Positions 1 through 8,876 of a DNA stretch of 64,000 bases are shown here, piece after piece (within the stretch, counting starts at the first letter, position 1; each line of letters starts with the position of its first letter). A program made the position numbers and the translations under genes. The DNA lies in assembly GCF_900142465.1 (NCBI RefSeq), contig NZ_FRAX01000015.1, positions 1-64,000 of the forward strand. Direction: 5' to 3'. This stretch comes from Fibrobacter sp. UWH6. GTDB lineage: Bacteria > Fibrobacterota > Fibrobacteria > Fibrobacterales > Fibrobacteraceae. The notes below the pieces were generated by a model. The model saw only the letters and a list, made by a program, of their open reading frames with translations. It was not told where the DNA came from and did not search any database.

Positions 1-193
1 ATGGATTTGTATAATTTTGACATGGGCTTTTTCTTCTGTTTTTTTTGGCGATTAAATTTTAGAAAATAGCCCATTTTTTGTTTAATTTAGGCGAATGTCA
101 ACAAAAAAGGGTGGCGAAGCCACCCACACATGTTGATGAAGAGCCTAATTTTTTCTTATTTGGAGGACCCATTGTAGAATATGATTATCTGGA
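1..193. other. AT-rich leader with a GC hairpin
   Basis: No supported gene lies here. The stretch is very AT-rich. It holds one perfect stem-loop, GGGTGGC-GAA-GCCACCC, at 109-125, directly preceded by six A. Read on the minus strand this is a stem followed by a T-run, the form of an intrinsic terminator, but no minus-strand gene to the right would use it. It may be a 5' leader structure of the lipoprotein gene that follows or a leftover from an earlier arrangement. Confidence 0.4.
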
Positions 194-2926
194 GTGGCTG
201 AAAAACTTATTTTTGTGGATATGGCAGAATTTAGGTTTTCAAAATTTGCGTTTTTCCCTGTTTTTCAGGTGCTTTTCTCTGTTTCGCTTCTGTTGGGGTG
301 CGATGACGGTGGAAGTTCTAGCCCGTTGGGGGAAGAGGATTCTGAACGCCCTGGTTTTGTAAGGGTTCTTTCTTCAGGGAAATCAACTGTTCTTGGAACT
401 GATGTCGGTACGGCCAAGGCTAATGAACGTCCGAAAATGACGGTCACCTTTGATTATGATTACTCCATCCAAGATCATGAGGTCACTTGCGGCGAATACA
501 AATCCTTTGACAAGTCGGTAAATTGCCAAAAGGATAGTCTGCCTGTTTCCAATGTCAATTATTATGATGCGGTTCTTTATGCCAATGCCAAGAGCAAGAA
601 CGAAAAGCTGGATACGGCATACACCTATGTCAAGGCCTCCTATGACGGCGAAGGTCATTGCAATGGTATAGAAGGTTTGATTTTTCATCCGGAAGTGAAT
701 GCCTACCGATTGCCTACCGAAGCGGAATGGATTTTTGCCGCGAACATGGATTGGAATGTCCGTAACAGTTGGACTGCAGATGATGACGTTGATTCTCCTA
801 AAAAAGTATGCTCCAGGAAAAAATCCATGGTCTGCGATATGGAGGGTAACGTGTCCGAATGGGTGAACGACTGGTTGGGCCTGTTCAGGGATACCACTAT
901 CTCAAATTATGTGGGGGCTCCCAATGGGGGGAGTCTTGGGGAACGTGTTCTGAAGGGCGGAAGTTTTCGCAACGAGTCCTCCTTTGTTAACCGCTACAGC
1001 CGCGGGGATGTGTATGTCGTGACTTCGACGACCCGGGCGTCCTATGTGGGTTTCCGTCTTGCGTTCGGTGCAATTCCCAATGCGGTGTGGTTGTCTGAAA
1101 CAGGATTGGCTCAGAATAGCTTTGTGGCTCCTCTAGCCAGTTCTGCGACAGTTCGAAAACTTTCGGGGGCGTATCGGGCCAAGTTGGTTTTTCGAGATGA
1201 CAGCCGCGGGAGCCTGGCCTATGTGGATTACTCGAATGCGTTCCTTTCTGTTGTTGAAATAAAAGATTCCATTGATTCCTACCATCCGGAAATTTCGCCA
1301 GATGGAAAGTGGGTGGCGTTCTGCACGGGGCTTGAAGGTGTTTCTGGAAAATCCTCTGTCTATGTTCGCAAGCTGAATGCAAGCGGCGAGCCTGCGATAA
1401 GACTGGATGTTGAATCGGCGGCCATACCTAGGTGGAATGTTCTTGAAAGCGGAGATACCGTTATCGTGTACGTTTCGGATGCCGGCGATAATAGCGATGA
1501 ATCTACCTTTATGAAAAAGTCAACATGGCGTGTTCCTTTTTCTGGTGGAAAATTTGGCAAGCCTAAAAAACTGTTTGACGGATCCTATCATGGTGGCGTC
1601 CAGGGAAATTTTGCCGTTTCTGGATCGAAACTTTTGCGAGCTCACAAGAAAGATGTTGATACCGTCTGGTTTGATTCGAAACAGGCCTGCAATGTATCTT
1701 TGTCGAAATCCGGAAATGGGCAGACCCTGTTCCTTGATTTTGGGGACAAGACCGACAAGAATTTTGTGGGCGAAAAATATGGCGTTCACGAACGGATCCT
1801 GATTGCGGATAGTACCGGTGAACTGGTGAATTCTATTGGCGCTCCTTCGGGTTATGCATTTGACCATACCGAATGGGCCTCGTCAAATTTGATCGCTGCA
1901 ACTTTGACTAACGGGGATGGCGCCCATTCCAAGGTTGTTGCCGTGAATACAAAAGATTCCAGCGTGACTGAACTGGTTGAAGGTGTAGAATTATGGCACC
2001 CTTCCCTATGGACTGAAAAACTGGATGCAGAACTGGATCAGAAACTCAGCTTGGATAGTGCGGCCGCTTATTATAGCGAAGATCAGGCTACCCACTATCT
2101 TTCGTACAAGTTAAGGCTGTTCTGGAATTACAAGGACTCCCTTGAAATTGTGGGCTTGGGCAATTCCCACATGAATGCGGGATTCTCTTCCAGTCTTTTG
2201 AGAAATGCCTTGAATATGGCTGTCATTCCTTGCGATATGTATTGCAGTCGTTATCTAATTGAAAATTATGTGCTGAACCATTGCCGTAATATTAAGTTCC
2301 TTGTTGTAGGTATTGATTTTGATTTGTGGAGGGATAGAGATGGGGTTGCTATTCTAGAAAACCAGGGCTCAGCTCTGGGGTACAAGTACGATATCAATCA
2401 TGACTTCTGGAAGGATGGTTTGCTCAAGGGTTTTGTGGATGTTTCCCAGAAAAGCATGGTGGAAAATGAAGATATTATGACGACCTTTGATTATTACAGA
2501 GGGCAGGCGGCAACTGATGTTCAGAATGGCTGGTATGGCGAAGATGGTACTGCTGAAATTCTGGAACAAGGGTGGGATAAGGATAGCCCGAATCCAGAAG
2601 GAAACTACCAGGAACTTTTGAATATTTTGAAAATGGCAAAAAAAAATGGAGTGTATGTAATAGGTGTTGTTTTCCCCATCAGCCCCTACTATAAGAAAAC
2701 AGACCAGTATGGTCGTCATGGTATGCTTCGCAGCACGGCAAAAAATTTCATCAAACGTTTAAAAGAACTGGATGAACTTGAAAAGTATTTTGTCCTGTTT
2801 GATGAAAATAAGATGGGGGATCATGATTACCCGTCTTCCATGGCGTATGATTATGACCACCTGAATATCTATGGATCCAAGCAGCTGACGGCACGACTGG
2901 ACTCTCTTCTCAAGACTCTGGAGTAG
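194..2926 (+). CDS. TIGR02171-type lipoprotein: SUMF1 + beta-propeller + SGNH-like domain
   Basis: Seen: an N-terminal hydrophobic stretch ends in LLLGC, a lipobox, so the mature protein is probably a lipoprotein. Residues about 60-300 form a formylglycine-generating-enzyme (SUMF1) fold with YRLPTEAEW, MEGNVSEW, LKGGSF and VGFRLAF. A TolB/WD40-like propeller follows (HPEISPDGKWVAF near 365). The C-terminus has GNSHMNAG near 655 and DYDHLNIYG near 888, placed like blocks I and V of SGNH/GDSL esterases. Known: this layout and length (about 910 residues) match the F. succinogenes paralogous family TIGR02171, of unknown function. Inferred: an outer-surface protein, perhaps an acyl-ester hydrolase. 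The start is uncertain: GTG at 194 or ATG at 221, both in frame before the signal peptide. It converges on uvrC with 5 bases between. Confidence 0.8.
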   Translation: MAEKLIFVDMAEFRFSKFAFFPVFQVLFSVSLLLGCDDGGSSSPLGEEDSERPGFVRVLSSGKSTVLGTDVGTAKANERPKMTVTFDYDYSIQDHEVTCGEYKSFDKSVNCQKDSLPVSNVNYYDAVLYANAKSKNEKLDTAYTYVKASYDGEGHCNGIEGLIFHPEVNAYRLPTEAEWIFAANMDWNVRNSWTADDDVDSPKKVCSRKKSMVCDMEGNVSEWVNDWLGLFRDTTISNYVGAPNGGSLGERVLKGGSFRNESSFVNRYSRGDVYVVTSTTRASYVGFRLAFGAIPNAVWLSETGLAQNSFVAPLASSATVRKLSGAYRAKLVFRDDSRGSLAYVDYSNAFLSVVEIKDSIDSYHPEISPDGKWVAFCTGLEGVSGKSSVYVRKLNASGEPAIRLDVESAAIPRWNVLESGDTVIVYVSDAGDNSDESTFMKKSTWRVPFSGGKFGKPKKLFDGSYHGGVQGNFAVSGSKLLRAHKKDVDTVWFDSKQACNVSLSKSGNGQTLFLDFGDKTDKNFVGEKYGVHERILIADSTGELVNSIGAPSGYAFDHTEWASSNLIAATLTNGDGAHSKVVAVNTKDSSVTELVEGVELWHPSLWTEKLDAELDQKLSLDSAAAYYSEDQATHYLSYKLRLFWNYKDSLEIVGLGNSHMNAGFSSSLLRNALNMAVIPCDMYCSRYLIENYVLNHCRNIKFLVVGIDFDLWRDRDGVAILENQGSALGYKYDINHDFWKDGLLKGFVDVSQKSMVENEDIMTTFDYYRGQAATDVQNGWYGEDGTAEILEQGWDKDSPNPEGNYQELLNILKMAKKNGVYVIGVVFPISPYYKKTDQYGRHGMLRSTAKNFIKRLKELDELEKYFVLFDENKMGDHDYPSSMAYDYDHLNIYGSKQLTARLDSLLKTLE

Positions 2927-2931
2927 TCCCT

Positions 2932-4812
2932 TTAAGATTGATCCTGTTCTGGATCCTTATCAAAGTCAGGTGTAATAAAGTCGGCGCAATATTGAGCAAT
3001 CTGTTCGCGGAGTTTGTTTCCGCGGACTTTTCCCAACAGGATTTCTATATCTTCGAGCGGAGCGGCCATAAAGGCTTCTGCACTCTTGTATTTGCTTAGA
3101 ATCTTGATGCGGGTTTCATGGCCGACGCCAGGCTGCTTTAGCCATTCCACTTCCAGATCCTTCTTGCGTTTGCTGCGCTGGTAGGTGATGGCGAAACGGT
3201 GGGCTTCGTCACGGGCGTTCTGCAGGAGTTTTAGGGCGGGGCTAGTTCTGTGCAGCACGATGCTCTTTCGGTCATCGGGGAATACGATTTCTTCGAGACG
3301 TTTGGCGAGACCGATTAGCGGTAAATCCTGATCGTGTCCCAGCTCCTTCAGAATTTGCATGGTGGCGTCCACCTGACCTTTACCGCCATCGCATACCCAC
3401 AGGTCGGGCATGGGTGTGCCTTCATCTTCGAGACGGCGGATACGTCGGGTCATGACTTCACGCATGCTGGCGAAATCGTCTACACCCTCTACGGTCTTGA
3501 TGATGAACTTGCGGTAGTTGGACTTGTCTGGTTTCCCGTTCTTGAAGGCCACGAGACTTGCCACCGTGTTGGTGCCGCTCAAGTGAGAAATGTCTACGCA
3601 CTCGATTCTGAAAGGAGTCTTCTTGAGACCTAGAACTTTTTGCAGTTCGAAGACGCTCTGGTCGATTTCACTGTACTTCTGTACTTCGGCCCGCATTTCT
3701 ACGAGGATCATGTCGGCGTTGGCACCTGCCAATTTCAGGAAGCCCAGTTTTTCACCTCGCTGTGGGTTGTTGAAATAGACCTTGTGTTTTGCTTGCTGCG
3801 TCAGGGCGTCTTGCAAAAGAGCCGCATCTTCGGGGAGGGCGATGTCTGTGGCGATTTCTCCGGGAATGAATTCCGCTTCGGCGTACCAGGTGAGAATCAT
3901 CTGACGGAAAATTTCGGATTCGTCATCTTCAAGTTCGCATTTCAGCCGATAGTGGCGTCTGCCTGTAAGAACGCCTGCACGGTACTCCAGGATGACTGCG
4001 GCGGCTAGGCTTCCGTTGCGGCGCAGCGTCAGAATATCCAGGGAAAGGTTCGGGTCGGAAGTGTCGGTCTTGGCGTGGATACCTGTGGACTGAAGGGCTT
4101 GAATGGCGTCCCTTTTTTTGGCTGCCATTTCAAAGTCCAGGTTGGCGGCAGCCTCGTTCATCTCACGAGTCCAGATTTCCTGCAGGTCATCCCGCTTGCC
4201 TTCTAGCAGGAGTCTTGCCTGCATGACGTCCTTGTAGTAATCTTCGCGGCTGACGAGTCCTGCGCAGGGGGCCTTGCACCTTCCGATATGGTAATTCAGG
4301 CAGGGGCGTTGAGGCGTTCGTGCCGGCAGTTCCATATTGCATTCGCGGATCTTGAACAGCCTGGCGCAAATATCCTTCAGCTTGTCCACATAGCGGGAAC
4401 TCATATAGGGTCCGTAATACTGATTGGAGTCCTTCCTGACGGATCGGGTCAGGAACAGCCTGGGGAATGGCTCGCGCACACTGAATGCCAAGTATGGGAA
4501 ATGCTTGTCATCTTTCAGCAAGACGTTGTACTTGGGCGTGTGTTTACGAACAAGATTTGCTTCTAGGATCAGTGCTTCTTCTTCGGTCTCGGTAATGATC
4601 CATTCGATGTCGCGAATGTAGGGGAGCATCAGGGTGGCGGCACGGTGGCCCTGATGGTCGCTACCGTCGAAGTAGCTTCGCACGCGGTTCTTTAAAACCT
4701 TGGCCTTTCCGATGTAGATGATCTTACCGGAGGCATTCTTCATGATGTACACACCCGGTCGATCGGGCAGTTCGTTCAGTCTGCGCTGGATGTGTTCACT
4801 AACCGAAATCAT
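2932..4812 (-). CDS. uvrC: excinuclease ABC subunit C
   Basis: UvrC makes the 3' and 5' incisions in nucleotide excision repair, acting with UvrA and UvrB. All parts of the family are visible in order: an N-terminal GIY-YIG nuclease (RPGVYIMKN, IIYIGKAK), the conserved cysteine region with RPCLNYHIGRCKAPC near 175, a UVR motif near 205-240 that contacts UvrB, the RNase H-like nuclease core starting near 395 (ECVDISHLSG), and C-terminal helix-hairpin-helix repeats (QPGVGHETRIKIL). At 626 residues it is slightly longer than the usual 600. It is divergent from the ZapA pair. A 14-base palindrome lies in the shared upstream region. Confidence 0.97.
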   Translation of the reverse strand: MISVSEHIQRRLNELPDRPGVYIMKNASGKIIYIGKAKVLKNRVRSYFDGSDHQGHRAATLMLPYIRDIEWIITETEEEALILEANLVRKHTPKYNVLLKDDKHFPYLAFSVREPFPRLFLTRSVRKDSNQYYGPYMSSRYVDKLKDICARLFKIRECNMELPARTPQRPCLNYHIGRCKAPCAGLVSREDYYKDVMQARLLLEGKRDDLQEIWTREMNEAAANLDFEMAAKKRDAIQALQSTGIHAKTDTSDPNLSLDILTLRRNGSLAAAVILEYRAGVLTGRRHYRLKCELEDDESEIFRQMILTWYAEAEFIPGEIATDIALPEDAALLQDALTQQAKHKVYFNNPQRGEKLGFLKLAGANADMILVEMRAEVQKYSEIDQSVFELQKVLGLKKTPFRIECVDISHLSGTNTVASLVAFKNGKPDKSNYRKFIIKTVEGVDDFASMREVMTRRIRRLEDEGTPMPDLWVCDGGKGQVDATMQILKELGHDQDLPLIGLAKRLEEIVFPDDRKSIVLHRTSPALKLLQNARDEAHRFAITYQRSKRKKDLEVEWLKQPGVGHETRIKILSKYKSAEAFMAAPLEDIEILLGKVRGNKLREQIAQYCADFITPDFDKDPEQDQS

Positions 4813-4863
4813 GAAGGTTTTTCCCCGAAATTTTCAAGTACATTTTTTATAAAAATCAGCGGT

Positions 4864-4877
4864 AACTTCTAGAAGTT
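4864..4877. promoter_or_regulatory. AACTTCTAGAAGTT palindrome between divergent genes
   Basis: A perfect 14-base palindrome sits between uvrC (minus) and the coiled-coil/zapA pair (plus), about 50 bases before the uvrC start and 66 bases before the other. Position and symmetry suit an operator. No regulator can be named, and a chance palindrome in AT-rich DNA is possible. Confidence 0.3.
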
Positions 4878-4942
4878 CCAATGAAAATTTAGTTATCTTA
4901 TGATAGGAAAAGTTTCAAAGAATTTCAACTTATGGAGCGAAG

Positions 4943-5704
4943 ATGAATTTTGAAAATATGAATGCGCTTTCCCAGAAGGTCGAAGGTGTCCTGGGGACTG
5001 TGCGCACCCTCAAACAGGAAAACGCCAAGGTTCGTAAGGAACTGGAAAATGCCAAGGCACAGCTGCAGGACAAGAGCATTTTGCTGGATACCGCAAACGC
5101 CAACATTGCGTCCCTGAAGTCTAACCTTAGCGATACCAATGCCAAGCTGACCGCTGTGGGTGCAAGTCTTACAGACGCCAAGGCTGCCCTGGACGCTCGC
5201 GTCAATCAGGTGAATGCACAGGAACAGGCTCTGAACGAAAAGCTGGTGAGCATTGCCAACCTCAAGAATCTTGCTGCCGAAAAGGATCGCGACATTGCGG
5301 CTCTGAATGGCATTATCAACGAAAAGATTGAATTGCTGAACGCCCTGAATGCAAAGGTGGAAGAAAAGGACGCCATCATTGCTAAACTCATGGATCAGCT
5401 CCAGGCTCAGTCCGACGAAATCGCTGACGCCCAGGAAAAGTTCAATCAGCTGGTGGCCACCATCGAAAACGAACTGGGCACCGACTTGAGCATCGAGGAA
5501 CCTTCTGTAGAAACTGACGACGTTCAGGAAGCGGAAGAATCTGTCGAAGCCGTTGAAGAAGCTGTTGAAGAAGTTGCCGACGAGGTGGAACAGGCTCCTG
5601 CTCAAGAGGATCTGCCCACCATCGAAGTTCATGGCGCAGAAGAAAAGGAAGAATCCAAGAGTCGTGCGAGCGGGGAGGGCTCGCAGACAAGTTTTTTCGA
5701 CTAA
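4943..5704 (+). CDS. coiled-coil protein upstream of ZapA
   Basis: This 253-residue protein is almost entirely heptad-like and alanine/leucine/lysine-rich from residue 1 to about 180, without a signal peptide, so it should be a cytoplasmic coiled coil. The last 70 residues are strongly acidic (repeated EEAVEE, EVEQ). A good ribosome site, GGAGCGAAG, precedes the ATG. The ZapA-like gene follows after 45 bases, so the two are probably co-transcribed. Inferred: a ZapB-like or other coiled-coil partner at the division ring; ZapB itself is much shorter, so this is only a role analogy. Confidence 0.75.
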   Translation: MNFENMNALSQKVEGVLGTVRTLKQENAKVRKELENAKAQLQDKSILLDTANANIASLKSNLSDTNAKLTAVGASLTDAKAALDARVNQVNAQEQALNEKLVSIANLKNLAAEKDRDIAALNGIINEKIELLNALNAKVEEKDAIIAKLMDQLQAQSDEIADAQEKFNQLVATIENELGTDLSIEEPSVETDDVQEAEESVEAVEEAVEEVADEVEQAPAQEDLPTIEVHGAEEKEESKSRASGEGSQTSFFD

Positions 5705-5749
5705 ACTGGCTGATGGATGAAGATCCATTCGGCGTGGGGATGAAGTAAA

Positions 5750-6073
5750 ATGGCAGAAATCGCACCTCTTAGATCAGTTAGCGTTTCCGTTGCTCAGGAA
5801 CATATCCAGATCCGTACGGATTTGCCTGATGCGGAACTTAAGGAGATCGGTGATTTTATCGATCAGCGCTTTGAACGTTCGGCAAAGTTCCAGATGGATA
5901 ACCGCAAGCGTCTAGCCTTGCTGTCTGTGGAACTGACGTCTGAAATCTTTGAGTTGCGAAAGCAGCTTCGCCGTGCCAAGGCCTACTACGAGCAGATGGA
6001 AAAGGATCTCAAGAACCTGAACCTTCTGCTTGACGAAGGTATGGAACGGTCTAACAGAAATGAAGAACTTTAA
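5750..6073 (+). CDS. zapA: ZapA-like cell division protein
   Basis: A 107-residue protein with the size and layout of ZapA, the FtsZ-ring stabiliser: an N-terminal beta-rich part (VSVAQEHIQIRTDLPDAEL), the linker helix that sets ring-protein dimers (IGDFIDQRFE), then a long coiled-coil helix (LRKQLRRAKAYYEQMEKDL). It follows the coiled-coil gene and is closed by a strong terminator, so the two form a short operon. The family is weakly conserved in sequence, so the assignment rests on fold pattern, length and context. Confidence 0.75.
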   Translation: MAEIAPLRSVSVSVAQEHIQIRTDLPDAELKEIGDFIDQRFERSAKFQMDNRKRLALLSVELTSEIFELRKQLRRAKAYYEQMEKDLKNLNLLLDEGMERSNRNEEL

Positions 6074-6091
6074 TCCCATTAAAGATTAAAA

Positions 6092-6127
6092 AAGGGGTCC
6101 TGATAAAAATCAGGATCCCGTTTTTTT
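6092..6127 (+). terminator. intrinsic terminator after zapA
   Basis: A stem formed by GGGGTCCTGAT and ATCAGGATCCC is followed by seven T. A-rich bases on the left let it work in both directions for the converging zapA and Hpt genes. Confidence 0.85.
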
Positions 6128-6160
6128 AAACTGTTCTTTCGCCTTGCTCGTTTGCAAAGC

Positions 6161-6517
6161 CTACTTGCTGGCGTTGTATTCGTTCAATGCGGCTACAACC
6201 TTTTCGTGGGCCACCTTGAGGACTTCTACCATGGCGGCGTCGGCGGGAGCCGTCTGGGGACGGAGCTGCTCTGTCAGTTCAGAGGCTGCCTGCTGCAATT
6301 CTGTAAAGGCCAGATTGGCTGCAACACCTTTCAGAGTGTGTGCGGCACGGAAGCAGTCGGGAATAGACCCTGCGCTGATGGCGTTCTGCAAGGAAACAAA
6401 GCTGTCGTCTTTCAGATACATCAAGGCGAACTTTTCGATGAAGGATTCCTTCATCAGTCGGTTCTGGGCTTCGGCGTAGTTGCCGTTGATCTTTGCGTAC
6501 AATTCCTGGAGTGTCAT
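6161..6517 (-). CDS. Hpt domain phosphotransfer protein
   Basis: A 118-residue single-domain histidine phosphotransferase. The active-site helix reads AAHTLKGVAANL, with the conserved H-x-L-K-G around the phospho-accepting histidine. It should relay phosphate between a hybrid sensor kinase and a receiver. The start was placed at the ATG that overlaps the stop of the upstream REC-GGDEF-EAL gene (TAATG), not the in-frame codon 24 bases earlier. That overlap implies translational coupling and makes the neighbour's REC domain its likely partner. No histidine kinase is in the window. Confidence 0.9.
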   Translation of the reverse strand: MTLQELYAKINGNYAEAQNRLMKESFIEKFALMYLKDDSFVSLQNAISAGSIPDCFRAAHTLKGVAANLAFTELQQAASELTEQLRPQTAPADAAMVEVLKVAHEKVVAALNEYNASK

Positions 6518-8172
6518 TATATCTTTCCTTCGGCCTTGCACTTGGCAAGGAACTGCTTAAAGTCTTCTTCGGGGAGGGGCTTGCTGAAATAGTAACCCTG
6601 GATGTAGTCGCAGTTATCCTCGCGGAGTATGTTGACCTGGGTTTCTGTTTCGGCGCCTTCGGCCACAACTTTCATTCCAAGAAGATGGCACATGTCGATA
6701 ATCATCTTGACGATGTGCTTGACATCGGGATTGTTTTCCAGCTGGCGCACGAAGCTCATGTCGATTTTCAGGATATCGAACTTGTAGTGCATCAACATGC
6801 CCAGGGAGGAATAACCGCTGCCGAAGTCATCCATCAGGAGCCATGCCCCCTGTTCACGCAGGGCGCTCAAAACGTCTCCGCGATTTTCCTTGAGGGCGGC
6901 GAAAGAGGATTCGGTAATTTCGTAACGTACGGAACCAGGTGCTGTGACGCGCTGTGCCACATGGTCAAGAATATTCTGGATCATGTCCTGGTCATAGAAG
7001 TCCATCCAGGAAAGGTTCACGGAAACGGGCACGGTCGGAAGTCCCTGATCATGCCAGCGTCGCATAACCTGGTTTACCTTGCGGTCTACGAACAGGTCTA
7101 GCTTAGAGATGAAGCCGTCTTTTTCGAGGACTGGGATGAACAGGTCGGGGCGTACGAAACCGCGAACGGGGTGAATCCAGCGAATAAGGGCTTCTGCAGA
7201 AGCGATCTTTCCGGTAGCGGCTTCCATGATCGGCTGGTAATAGACCTTGAATTCTTCGTTGGCCATACTGGTGTCGAATTCTGAAGTCACGGAAGCGGCG
7301 TTGATATAGTTGTTGGCCATCTTGTCGTCGAAGATGGCGTAAGGCTTAAGATATTCGTCTTCGATGTAGCTAAGGGACAGCTTGGCGCGGTCCACAAAGT
7401 TGATGACGTCTCCATCGCTGTCGATATAGCTGATGCCGGTACGGAAACGGAACTGCATGCTGCGTCCGGTCCAATCCAGAACCTGGTTGTTCTCGTGCAT
7501 CATCGCATCGATGTTGATCTTGTCGGCCTCGACTAGGCACACGAAGTGGTCTGCCTCGAATCGAGAAACGAAAATGGGTTCCAGGCCGGCGCCCGACATT
7601 CCTCTGTAGGTCTGCTTTAAGACTGCGTCTCCGCCTTCTGTTCCGAGGACAGAGTTAATGGCCTTGAAATTCTTAACGTCAAAGAACATGACGGCGTACT
7701 TGGTACGGTCTTCGCACTTTTGCAAGAAATTGTTGGCCATCTGGAGGAAGCCAGATCGGTTATAGGCTCCGGTAAGTAAATCTCTATAGGAGTATTCGCG
7801 GCTGGCGATTACGTTCATTACACGGCGCAGAACGATCTGCGGGTTGTAAGGCTTGGCAAAAAAGTCTGCGGCGCCTAGATCGTATGCTCTAGACAGGGCT
7901 TCGTCGGTGGAGTCGCCGGAAATGATGATGACGGGGAGCTTGTGTTGCCACCCCCTCTTGTTGAATTCCTGTAAGGTTTCGTATCCGTTTAGGACGGGCA
8001 TGACCAAATCCAGAAGTACCAAGCGAAATACGTGGTCGCCCTTTTCGATTATATCAATGGCTTCTTGGCCGTTGCTTGCCTCTACGATGTCGTACTCGTC
8101 TTCAAGAATCAGCCGCAACATCTCGCGGTTGATTTCGGAGTCATCGACAATCAAAATTTCATTTTTTACCAT
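6517..8172 (-). CDS. response regulator with REC, degenerate GGDEF and EAL domains
   Basis: This 551-residue protein should be a phosphorylation-controlled c-di-GMP phosphodiesterase. REC (residues 1-120) has the acidic pair D10/D11, phospho-acceptor D55 in LLDLVMP and K107. The GGDEF-like domain is degenerate: the signature reads FEADHF, so cyclase activity is unlikely; it may bind GTP or serve as a scaffold. The EAL domain keeps the catalytic set: AEALIRW, VSVNLS, YEITES, DDFGSGYSS, LKIDMSFV, AEGAE and YIQGYYFSKP. The start is at MVKNEILIVDD; a longer frame to 8436 would run into the divergent sigma factor gene. It overlaps the Hpt gene by one base. Confidence 0.93.
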   Translation of the reverse strand: MVKNEILIVDDSEINREMLRLILEDEYDIVEASNGQEAIDIIEKGDHVFRLVLLDLVMPVLNGYETLQEFNKRGWQHKLPVIIISGDSTDEALSRAYDLGAADFFAKPYNPQIVLRRVMNVIASREYSYRDLLTGAYNRSGFLQMANNFLQKCEDRTKYAVMFFDVKNFKAINSVLGTEGGDAVLKQTYRGMSGAGLEPIFVSRFEADHFVCLVEADKINIDAMMHENNQVLDWTGRSMQFRFRTGISYIDSDGDVINFVDRAKLSLSYIEDEYLKPYAIFDDKMANNYINAASVTSEFDTSMANEEFKVYYQPIMEAATGKIASAEALIRWIHPVRGFVRPDLFIPVLEKDGFISKLDLFVDRKVNQVMRRWHDQGLPTVPVSVNLSWMDFYDQDMIQNILDHVAQRVTAPGSVRYEITESSFAALKENRGDVLSALREQGAWLLMDDFGSGYSSLGMLMHYKFDILKIDMSFVRQLENNPDVKHIVKMIIDMCHLLGMKVVAEGAETETQVNILREDNCDYIQGYYFSKPLPEEDFKQFLAKCKAEGKI

Positions 8173-8372
8173 TTCGTACTCATGTAAAAAATTTAGATAC
8201 GGGCTGGTCAGGGGGGCTTGGCTCCCTTCGCTCTCAATAAATCTAACCAAAAAAAACAAGTTTTGTGAGAAAAAAATAACAAAATGAGGATTATCACATT
8301 GTTTTCGTGTATAGAGGGGCAAAACTTCTAAATTTGGGTGACATTTTTGATCTCCAGTAGTGTTACACGGGT
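8173..8372. promoter_or_regulatory. divergent promoter region
   Basis: These 200 non-coding bases separate the minus-strand REC-GGDEF-EAL gene from the plus-strand ECF sigma operon and must hold promoters for both. ECF operons are often self-controlled, so the segment around 8335-8372 is a likely site, but I could not define a promoter convincingly. Confidence 0.4.
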
Positions 8373-8876
8373 ATGAATAGGCAAGAAATCGCAAGCAAGA
8401 TGGCTTTTTCCAGGCTTTATGAAAGCTATGGGCCAATGGTGTTTCGCCGATGCGTCGCCTTGTTGAAAGATGATGCGGAGGCTAGTGACATGATGCAGAA
8501 CGTATTTTTGCGGATTTACGAACGTCGTGACTCGCTGGATTTGTCCTCTCCATCTAGTCTGCTGTGGAATACGGCAACCAGGTTATGCCTGAATCGGATC
8601 CGTGATAAGGCCCGCCGTGGCGTAAATACCTGCAGTGAAGACTTGCTTCTGCAGTTGGCGTCTTTAGACGATGAGGTGGATGCCTACGAAGCCGGCAGTG
8701 TCCTGAAAAAGATTTTTTCGAAGGAGCCCGAGTCTACCCGTACCATGGCCGTACTTCACTTTGTGGATGGAATGACTCTGGAAGAGACGGCCGAAGCTGT
8801 TGGACTTTCTGTAAGCGGAGTTCGTAAACGTTTACGCACACTGCAATCCAAGGTTAAGAATTTGGAGGTCAAATAA
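8373..8876 (+). CDS. ECF-type RNA polymerase sigma factor
   Basis: A 167-residue sigma-70 family protein with only regions 2 and 4, as in extracytoplasmic-function sigmas. Region 2 spans about 12-75 (YGPMVFRRC, DAEASDMMQNVFLRIY, LLWNTATRLCLNRIRDKARR). Region 4 spans about 110-162 with a helix-turn-helix (MTLEETAEAVGLSVSGVRKRL). Its stop overlaps the next start as TAATG, tying it to the membrane anti-sigma-like protein and the caspase-like protein. Inferred: it directs transcription of this operon and of an unknown regulon in response to an envelope or surface cue. Confidence 0.92.
   Translation: MNRQEIASKMAFSRLYESYGPMVFRRCVALLKDDAEASDMMQNVFLRIYERRDSLDLSSPSSLLWNTATRLCLNRIRDKARRGVNTCSEDLLLQLASLDDEVDAYEAGSVLKKIFSKEPESTRTMAVLHFVDGMTLEETAEAVGLSVSGVRKRLRTLQSKVKNLEVK

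Noticed and set aside
109-125. GGGTGGC hairpin as a terminator
   Set aside because: Its T-run is on the minus strand, but no minus-strand gene would read into it within the window; I list it only as a structure in the leader.
4864-4877. LexA-type SOS box before uvrC
   Set aside because: The palindrome AACTTCTAGAAGTT does not look like the GTTC/GAAC or TGC...GCA type LexA boxes that I know, so I do not call SOS control.
6517-8436. Longer version of the REC-GGDEF-EAL protein starting at 8436
   Set aside because: The extra 88 residues precede a perfect REC start (ILIVDD), show no domain, and overlap the divergent sigma factor gene.
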